Shown here piece after piece: positions 1-5,441 of a stretch of 12,206 bases of DNA; positions within the stretch are counted from its first letter, which is position 1, and every line of letters begins with the position of its first letter. Below the pieces are notes generated by a model, which worked only from the letters and a program-made list of their open reading frames with translations, was not told the DNA's origin and made no database searches. This DNA comes from Candidatus Aegiribacteria sp. GTDB lineage: Bacteria; Fermentibacterota; Fermentibacteria; Fermentibacterales; JCC-6. The stretch lies in NCBI GenBank assembly GCA_030600975.1, contig JAUVUL010000008.1, forward strand, positions 1-12,206. The letters are read 5' to 3'. Both the position numbers and the translations under genes were made by a program.

Positions 1-1528
1 CTGTTTCGGCGTTGTCCGCCGGTTCAACATCGTTCCACGGAAGTTTACAGAGCCCGCACAGACCGAACCATGTTCTCCACATGGGGAAGTAATGAAGGGC
101 CTCAGCTTTATCTTCAAAGGTTGGTATCTGCTTGTTAACCATGTCCATGAAGATGAGCCAGGCTTCATCATGCTGGGCGCCTTTGAGGGCTATGCCGTAA
201 CCGCCCTGCTGGGCAAGGGATTCCTTGGTTACGTATTCGGAGTATTCCATTCCCTTGGCTTCCATGCCGATATCATTCACGAAGTCCGGATCTGCGCCGA
301 AATTCTCTACGAAGTACTTCTTCATGTAGCGGATACCCTTGCCGGCGATCAGACCGAAACCTTCTCCCCTGCCAATCTGATGAAGTAACTCAAGTGCTGC
401 TTCACTGGCGCCGAAGGGGATTTCAAGTCCTCCGGTCTTTTCCTTATCAAGAACGCCGGCTTCGTAACACTCCATGACAAAGGATAGTCCTGTTGAGAAG
501 GAGATCGTATCAAGTCCATAGGTGTCGCAGTAGAAGTTGTACTCGATTACAAAACGGGGGTCGAATATTCCCATATTGGATGAACCGCCCAGGGTTTCGT
601 ACTCCGGTCCGTCAACAAGGACTTTCTCTCCCTTGTAGGGGCCTGTTTTCAGTTCGAAATCTTCGATAGCCTTAGCGCAGGCCATGGTGCACCCGAGCCA
701 GCATCCATCCGGTTTACCCTTTGTGAAGAATTTCCTGAGGACGTCGGAGCTGATCTTAGGAGTCTCTTCATGTTTTCCATAACGGTAGTTCATGACGGGG
801 AGTAGATCGTAGGCATCCATTATCTCAACAAGGTGGGCGGTTCCCACTCCGCGCATGTCGCACTGTTCTTCGTCGAATCTGATCATCTCCTCGGTTATTC
901 TCATGCCTGCACGGCGAACCATATCGGCGTCGTAGGGCTGGTTAGGGTCGTCAACCATGGTTATTGCCCCGGTGGGACATATTTCGGCGCAAGCCCCGCA
1001 TCCAATACAGTGGGGCTGGTCGGAATCGTAGGGCATTTGAACGGCCCTTTCCACACCCCTGCTCGTGAAGTTAATGATGTTCTCCCAGATGCCCTGTTCG
1101 CAGATTCTCATGCAGAGGCCGCATAGAATGCAGGCGTTGGGATTAAGATCGACAGCAGGATGTTGATACCGAGGCTTTTCAATTCCTGTATGCTTTGCGA
1201 GATCCTTGATGAGCTGCACATTAGGCCACCTTGAAAGCATCATTTCGAGAATACCATTCCGATTCCTGAGAACGCGTTCGGATGAGGTATTGATCTTAAC
1301 CGGTTTCCGGATCGGGTAATTACAGGAGGTTACAAGCTTTGTCCTTCTGCCATCATCCACATCCACAATGCAAAGCCTGCATGCGGCATAAGGTTCGACG
1401 AGTTCGCTGTTGCAGAGGGCAGGAATGTGTATGTCAAGTATTTTTGCTGCTTCCAGAATAGTTGTATCCTTCTCAACAGAGATGGACTTACCATCTATTT
1501 CAACGGTGATCATCGTAGTATCAGTCAT
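1..1528 (-). CDS. NuoG-like ferredoxin module fused to AOR domains 2-3 (partial, runs off left edge)
   Basis: An open frame of 509 codons reads from ATG at 1528 to the window edge with no stop; the ATG overlaps the upstream stop as TAATG. Residues 1-75 are a plant-type [2Fe-2S] domain (C39, C50, C53, C69). Residues ~130-190 carry two [4Fe-4S] sites (C133/136/139/143 and C174/177/180/184). The NuoG His/Cys cluster between them is absent. From ~195 the chain becomes AOR domains 2-3: a C-x3-C-x3-C cluster (C276, C280, C284), GPEYETLG at 307-314, the pterin motif D335-x-x-G-L-D340, and GLCKLPW from 492, whose C494 should be the fourth cluster ligand. AOR domain 1 is missing here and is encoded by the first gene of the operon. 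From Pyrococcus AOR length, about 110 residues lie outside the window. Inferred role: tungstopterin half-site plus the electron wire to the NuoF-like subunit. Confidence 0.93.
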   Translation of the reverse strand, partial: MTDTTMITVEIDGKSISVEKDTTILEAAKILDIHIPALCNSELVEPYAACRLCIVDVDDGRRTKLVTSCNYPIRKPVKINTSSERVLRNRNGILEMMLSRWPNVQLIKDLAKHTGIEKPRYQHPAVDLNPNACILCGLCMRICEQGIWENIINFTSRGVERAVQMPYDSDQPHCIGCGACAEICPTGAITMVDDPNQPYDADMVRRAGMRITEEMIRFDEEQCDMRGVGTAHLVEIMDAYDLLPVMNYRYGKHEETPKISSDVLRKFFTKGKPDGCWLGCTMACAKAIEDFELKTGPYKGEKVLVDGPEYETLGGSSNMGIFDPRFVIEYNFYCDTYGLDTISFSTGLSFVMECYEAGVLDKEKTGGLEIPFGASEAALELLHQIGRGEGFGLIAGKGIRYMKKYFVENFGADPDFVNDIGMEAKGMEYSEYVTKESLAQQGGYGIALKGAQHDEAWLIFMDMVNKQIPTFEDKAEALHYFPMWRTWFGLCGLCKLPWNDVEPADNAET

Positions 1529-3390
1529 TATAGCACCTCCACCGCGTTGAAGTTGCATACTTCCCTGCACACACCACAGCGGATGCATTTCTCCTGATCG
1601 ATCACATGCGGTTCTTTTAGTATGCCTTCAATCGCGTCAGCGGGACAGTTCTTTGCACACAGGGTACAGCCGGTACAGTTGTCGGCAATAATTCTGTATT
1701 CGATTAATGCCTTGCACTTGCCAGCTTTGCATTTGTTATCTCTGATATGAGCCTCGTACTCATCCCTGAAATACCGTATCGTACTGAGAACAGGATTTGC
1801 CGCGGTCTGACCAAGGGCGCACAGGCTGCTTTCAGTCATGATTCTTCCGTACTCCTCCAGGAGTTCGATGTCACCATCTTTCCCATAGCCTTCGATAATC
1901 CTATCCAGTATTGAGCGAGTTGCTACGAGTCCTTCACGGCAGGGCGTACATTTGCCGCAGGATTCATCCTGCAGGAAATCGATGAAATACCTTGCAATCT
2001 GAACCATGCAGGTTTCATCGTCCATTACGATCATACCGCCGGAACCCATCATGGAGCCTGCTTCAGTCAATGTGTCAAAATCAACTGCAAGATCAAGCTT
2101 CTCAGAAGGAAGGACCCCACCGGAGGGACCTCCTGTCTGAACAGCTTTGAATTCCTTTTCATCGGGGATTCCGCCGCCGATATCGAAGATGATCTCTCTG
2201 AGGGTAATACCCATGGGAATCTCGACTAAACCAGCATTCTTAATATCCCCGACCAGCGAGAAGACTTTCGTGCCGGATGAGCCGTTCCACGGATTCTCGG
2301 AAACATCTCCGGTCCCTATGGATGCGAACCATTCAGCTCCACCTGTAATGATTCTTGGAACATTAGCCAGGGTTTCGACATTGTTGAGAACTGTTGGACG
2401 CCCCTTGTAACCGGATTCAACAGTATGGATGTACTTCGCCCGGGGTTCACCCGGCATACCGCTCATTGAGGTCATGAGGGCGGATGATTCACCACAGATA
2501 AATGCTCCTGCTCCACGGTGAATGACGATATCAAAAGAGAAATCGGTTCCGAGTACAGCCTTTCCAAGCAGGTTTCTATCGCGAGCCTGCTGGATCGCAT
2601 TCTCAAGGATTTCCATGGCGAGAGGGTACTCTTTTCTAATGTACACATAACCCTCCTCAGCTCCGATCGCGTATGCTCCGATGGCCATGCCCTCTATGAT
2701 CGAATGAGGATCGGACTCCAGAATAGACCTGTCCATATATGCGCCAGGGTCACCCTCATCCGCATTGCAGACAATTACAGGGATGCCTCCAGTCCGTTCA
2801 GACGCACTGACGCATGAAGACCATTTCACTCCGGCAGGGAAACCGCCGCCACCTCGTCCTCGGAGTCCCGACTTTGTTATTTCTGCGATGACTTCAGCAG
2901 AACCCATATTATCCAGTATACTGGCCAGCCCTTTGTAGGCACCACTTGCAAGAGCATCATCAAGGCTTTCAGGATCGATGAGCCCTCGATTAATAAATAC
3001 TATCGTTTGTTGCTTTAGGTAAAAGGGGTCATCGTGGGTTATAGCCTGTAAATGACATTCTTCAGCTGTTCTTATTTCTCTTATACAGTCAAAAAGGTCA
3101 TTGACCTTGTCCTCGGTAACATTGAGGTACATCACCGGTTGCTCACCATTCCTCCTGACGGATACCATGGGCTCACAGCTGCAAAGACCTGCGCAACCAC
3201 TGGATTTCAGTTCAATGGATTGAACGCTTCCGGATGTAAGATAGGTTTTCACAGTCTCCAGCGTTTTACTGGCTCCAGCGGCTATTCCACATGTCCCGAG
3301 ATGTACAGTGAGGAATACTGCTGTATCACTCGCAGCGCCTGCGGATGATTCAATAAGAGTTTTCAATCGATCTATTGCATTTGTATTCAT
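1528..3390 (-). CDS. NuoF/HydB-like NAD(P)H-binding flavoprotein subunit
   Basis: 620 aa. A thioredoxin-like [2Fe-2S] domain comes first (C34, C66, C70, C72). The FMN/NADH fold follows, with the glycine-rich GLRGRGGGGFPAG (175-187) and CNADEGDPGAY (208-218) signatures. Next are an SLBB-like region (~375-445) and the NuoF cluster motif ESCGKCTPCREG (C478, C481, C484, distal C524). The C-terminus adds a two-[4Fe-4S] ferredoxin (C572/575/578/582 and C602/605/608/612). This domain order is that of HydB/BfuB-type subunits of bifurcating enzymes rather than plain complex I NuoF, which lacks the flanking ferredoxin domains. It starts at ATG 3390 behind a GAGGGGG ribosome site, 10 nt after the NuoE-like gene. 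Known role in the family: FMN exchanges hydride with NAD(H) and electrons with Fe-S clusters. In this complex it probably links AOR chemistry to NAD(H); bifurcation is inferred. Confidence 0.95.
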   Translation of the reverse strand: MNTNAIDRLKTLIESSAGAASDTAVFLTVHLGTCGIAAGASKTLETVKTYLTSGSVQSIELKSSGCAGLCSCEPMVSVRRNGEQPVMYLNVTEDKVNDLFDCIREIRTAEECHLQAITHDDPFYLKQQTIVFINRGLIDPESLDDALASGAYKGLASILDNMGSAEVIAEITKSGLRGRGGGGFPAGVKWSSCVSASERTGGIPVIVCNADEGDPGAYMDRSILESDPHSIIEGMAIGAYAIGAEEGYVYIRKEYPLAMEILENAIQQARDRNLLGKAVLGTDFSFDIVIHRGAGAFICGESSALMTSMSGMPGEPRAKYIHTVESGYKGRPTVLNNVETLANVPRIITGGAEWFASIGTGDVSENPWNGSSGTKVFSLVGDIKNAGLVEIPMGITLREIIFDIGGGIPDEKEFKAVQTGGPSGGVLPSEKLDLAVDFDTLTEAGSMMGSGGMIVMDDETCMVQIARYFIDFLQDESCGKCTPCREGLVATRSILDRIIEGYGKDGDIELLEEYGRIMTESSLCALGQTAANPVLSTIRYFRDEYEAHIRDNKCKAGKCKALIEYRIIADNCTGCTLCAKNCPADAIEGILKEPHVIDQEKCIRCGVCREVCNFNAVEVL

Positions 3391-3400
3391 GATAACCCCC

Positions 3401-3862
3401 TCAGCTCTTACAGTAACTGGAGATAAGGTTGCTTACCTGTGAAGGTTTGACTTCTGCGATAACCTCATTACCAATCGTTATCACCGGTGCTATACCGCAG
3501 CAGCCAAGACACCTGACCTCCAGAAGACTGAACTGACCGTCAGGTGTTGTTTCTCCGCTCCTTATTCCCAGCTCTCTTTCCAGAGCAGCCAGGATTTCTG
3601 GAGCTCCCTTGACGTAGCACGCAGTTCCCATGCAGACCTGAATCTCTTTCATACCTCTTGGTTCAAGGCTGAAAGCATTGTAAAAAGTGGCGATATGAAA
3701 CAGTTTACCCCTTGGCTTTTCAGTTCTGTCGGCAATTCTTTCAAGGGCTTCCTTCGGGATATATCTGAATTCGTCCTGAATATCCTGCATCATCTCGATG
3801 ACGAAGTCGGGATCGGTGTTCCATTTCTCAATGATCGCGTCCACTTTTTTAAAATCAATCAT
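3401..3862 (-). CDS. NuoE/HydC-like thioredoxin-fold [2Fe-2S] subunit
   Basis: 153 aa, the usual length for NuoE. An N-terminal helical region (~1-70, with PRGKLFHIATFYNAFSLEP at 50-68) precedes a thioredoxin-like fold. That fold carries the [2Fe-2S] ligands C77-x4-C82 and C118-x3-C122. The ATG at 3862 lies inside the last codons of the AOR domain-1 gene (8-nt ATGATTGA overlap), which suggests translational coupling. The NuoF-like gene follows after 10 nt. In NADH-dependent hydrogenases and bifurcating enzymes this subunit docks on the NuoF partner and carries one [2Fe-2S] cluster of uncertain electron-transfer role. Assignment is from family motifs and operon position. Confidence 0.95.
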   Translation of the reverse strand: MIDFKKVDAIIEKWNTDPDFVIEMMQDIQDEFRYIPKEALERIADRTEKPRGKLFHIATFYNAFSLEPRGMKEIQVCMGTACYVKGAPEILAALERELGIRSGETTPDGQFSLLEVRCLGCCGIAPVITIGNEVIAEVKPSQVSNLISSYCKS

Positions 3863-4658
3863 TGGACACCTCCCCTGAATCCTGCTGCGAAATCGTCCAT
3901 GCGGGTCTTGTCTGGGGAGCCTTTACAACAAGAGCTTTCAGTCCTTTGTTCCTGAAGACTGTACCTGTTCCACCCCTTCCGGCCTGCTTCAGCCTCATGG
4001 TTCTTCTTCTCCAGTCCCACCAGGAGAAATTCAGGCATCCGATCCATGCATGTTCAGCTCCGGCTCCAGCTGAAACTGTCGAAATAAGTCGCTTGTCGTC
4101 ATCATTATCGGAGTACATTTCGGCCAGCTCCTCCGCAGCCAGATGGGAGTTCACCGAAAGAAGCGGGGATTCGATCACCTGGACAATCCCATTTATCCCG
4201 TCAATGAAGACGATCACATCAACCTCAGATTTTCCGGTGACAACAAGGCAGTCAAAGCCTGAGAATTTCAGTAAAGGACCAAAGTGTCCTCCAACATTGG
4301 AATCCACTACGGATCCCGTCGTGGGGGATATGGTTGTGACAATTGATTTGCCCGCACCCGAGAAAGAAGTTGTACCTCCGAGCGGTCCTGCAGCTATGCA
4401 TATCGCATTCTCAGGACTGTCCCATTTCGTTTCGGAGGTTACTTCCTGCCACATCATCCAGAGGTCGAACCCTTTTCCTCCGGTGAAAACCTCTTTCATT
4501 TTCTCCGTCACCGGTATGATCCTGAAGGAAGGTTCTGAAATATCAATTCTGAGTATTTCTCCCGTATACCCTCTTATGGAAGGTTTGGGACTGTACTCGA
4601 ACGAACCGAGAACCTTTTGTTTCTTAAGAATCTCACCGGCGGTGTATGTGTTTGCCAT
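3855..4658 (-). CDS. AOR N-terminal domain (domain 1) as a free-standing subunit
   Basis: 267 aa from ATG 4658, preceded by GGGAG at 6 nt spacing. An upstream in-frame ATG at 4766 would add 36 residues with no AOR likeness and no ribosome site. Residues 1-27 are an unassigned extension. RGYTGEILRIDIS (29-41) begins AOR domain 1, followed by FTGGKGFDLWMMW (58-70), AAGPLGGTTSFSG (89-101), SPTTGSVVDSNVGG (111-124), SGFDCLVVTGK (133-143) and AGRGGTGTVFRNKGLKALVV (226-245). The chain stops ~20 residues after the normal end of domain 1, with no Fe-S cysteines and no domain 2 or 3. In Pyrococcus AOR this domain forms the base on which the bis-pterin tungsten cofactor sits, so it should pair with the NuoG-AOR fusion product. 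No internal frameshift is needed to explain it. Confidence 0.93.
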   Translation of the reverse strand: MANTYTAGEILKKQKVLGSFEYSPKPSIRGYTGEILRIDISEPSFRIIPVTEKMKEVFTGGKGFDLWMMWQEVTSETKWDSPENAICIAAGPLGGTTSFSGAGKSIVTTISPTTGSVVDSNVGGHFGPLLKFSGFDCLVVTGKSEVDVIVFIDGINGIVQVIESPLLSVNSHLAAEELAEMYSDNDDDKRLISTVSAGAGAEHAWIGCLNFSWWDWRRRTMRLKQAGRGGTGTVFRNKGLKALVVKAPQTRPAWTISQQDSGEVSND

Positions 4659-4707
4659 AGAAAACTCCCTGCGATTGCGCCAGTAATTGCGAAAGAATCT
4701 GCTAACA

Positions 4708-4721
4708 GTGATAAATATCAC
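4708..4721. promoter_or_regulatory. Candidate CRP/FNR-family operator upstream of the AOR operon
   Basis: A perfect 6-bp inverted repeat with a 2-bp centre (GTGATA-AA-TATCAC). It fits both the GTGA-N6-TCAC core of CRP/HcpR-like regulators and the TTGAT-N4-ATCAA layout of FNR with one change per arm. It lies 50 bp upstream of the AOR domain-1 start. On the minus strand a TATATT hexamer (4730-4725) sits just upstream, so the palindrome would cover the start of transcription, a position that suits repression. No convincing -35 box accompanies that hexamer, so the promoter itself is tentative. Confidence 0.45.
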
Positions 4722-4782
4722 GGAAATATACCCATGAAAGCTACAAACTGCAGGAGCCGGAAACAACCCTCCGAAAAGGACT

Positions 4783-4812
4783 CTGGCACATCCGGAAATG
4801 ATTGTTTAGAAT
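4783..4812 (+). promoter_or_regulatory. Candidate promoter for the thiF-like gene, possibly leaderless
   Basis: CTGGCA (4783-4788, 4 of 6 to TTGACA), an 18-bp spacer and TAGAAT (4807-4812, 5 of 6 to TATAAT). Transcription would begin about 6-8 nt after the -10 box, at or beside the ATG at 4819. No Shine-Dalgarno sequence precedes this ATG, which agrees with a leaderless message. Prediction by eye only. Confidence 0.4.
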
Positions 4813-4818
4813 TTACAT

Positions 4819-5427
4819 ATGATTGATGAAGAAATCAGTGCTTTTCGAGACAATCCACCCGGTCTAACTGCTATTCTCAACAGCATGTCAGTGGGTATCA
4901 CCGGAGCAGGCGGAGTAGGATCTAATGTAGCCGCAGCACTGACCCGTGCCGGGATCGGCAATCTTGTAATTGCCGATTTCGATTCTGTTGAACTGCCCAA
5001 CCTCAACAGGCAGTTCTTTTTCAGAGATCAGATAGGATATCCAAAGGTTGAAGCACTCAGGTATAATCTTGAACTTATAAACCCCGATGCTGATATTCAG
5101 ATTCACAACAGACTTATCGATTCTGAAAACGCCTGTTCAATCTTTGCAGACTGTGATGTACTTGTTGAAGCGGTCGACAGGGAGGAGACCAAGGTCATGC
5201 TCCTGGAATCCTGGCTTGAAGGATTGCCCCGCAAACCGGTGTTCTCCTGCTCGGGTATTGCAGGTTTCGGAAGGACTGATTCAATCAGAGTTGACAGGCG
5301 GCAAAACCTGACGATTGTGGGAGATCAGAAAAGTGACCTTTCCCTGGGTACACTTTCATCAAGGGTCGCTATTGTGGCCGCCATGATGGCCAACGAGATC
5401 ATCGAATATCTCTACTCGTCGAAGTGA
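4819..5427 (+). CDS. Short ThiF/MoeB-family sulfur-carrier adenylyltransferase
   Basis: 202 aa. It contains the nucleotide-binding GAGGVGSN (29-36), D53, NLNRQ (61-65, Arg finger R64), K76 and EAVD ending at D119, which are the ATP- and Mg-contacting positions of ThiF/MoeB enzymes. The Zn-binding CxxC pairs and the rhodanese domain of longer MoeB/ThiF proteins are absent. Length and layout match the short ThiF family 2. Such enzymes adenylate the C-terminal glycine of ThiS or MoaD for sulfur transfer to thiamine or to molybdopterin/tungstopterin dithiolene. A MoeB-like gene also accompanies the Aromatoleum AOR operon, so divergent placement beside the AOR operon supports a cofactor role here. 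No ThiS/MoaD-like gene is visible in the window, so the carrier is unknown. A start at M23 would cut close to the nucleotide loop, so 4819 is preferred. Confidence 0.88.
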   Translation: MIDEEISAFRDNPPGLTAILNSMSVGITGAGGVGSNVAAALTRAGIGNLVIADFDSVELPNLNRQFFFRDQIGYPKVEALRYNLELINPDADIQIHNRLIDSENACSIFADCDVLVEAVDREETKVMLLESWLEGLPRKPVFSCSGIAGFGRTDSIRVDRRQNLTIVGDQKSDLSLGTLSSRVAIVAAMMANEIIEYLYSSK

Positions 5428-5441
5428 CCACACCTGAGTTA

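Noticed and set aside
92..1126. Two ~97-residue plus-strand frames
   Set aside because: Both are shadows of the minus-strand NuoG-AOR fusion, whose translation is continuous and motif-rich across this stretch.
3401..4658. The AOR domain-1 gene as a frameshifted or truncated pseudogene
   Set aside because: It ends just past the domain 1 boundary, overlaps the NuoE-like start by 8 nt, and the missing domains reappear in the same operon. No AOR-like sequence is seen in other frames after its stop.
3862..4686. A 274-codon open frame on the plus strand
   Set aside because: It lies fully antisense to the AOR domain-1 gene, which carries clear family motifs. Its own translation is Ser/Pro-rich, shows no domain and has no ribosome site.
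5428..5441. A bidirectional terminator between the convergent thiF-like and phosphatase genes
   Set aside because: The 14-bp gap and adjoining bases form no stable hairpin followed by a T run.
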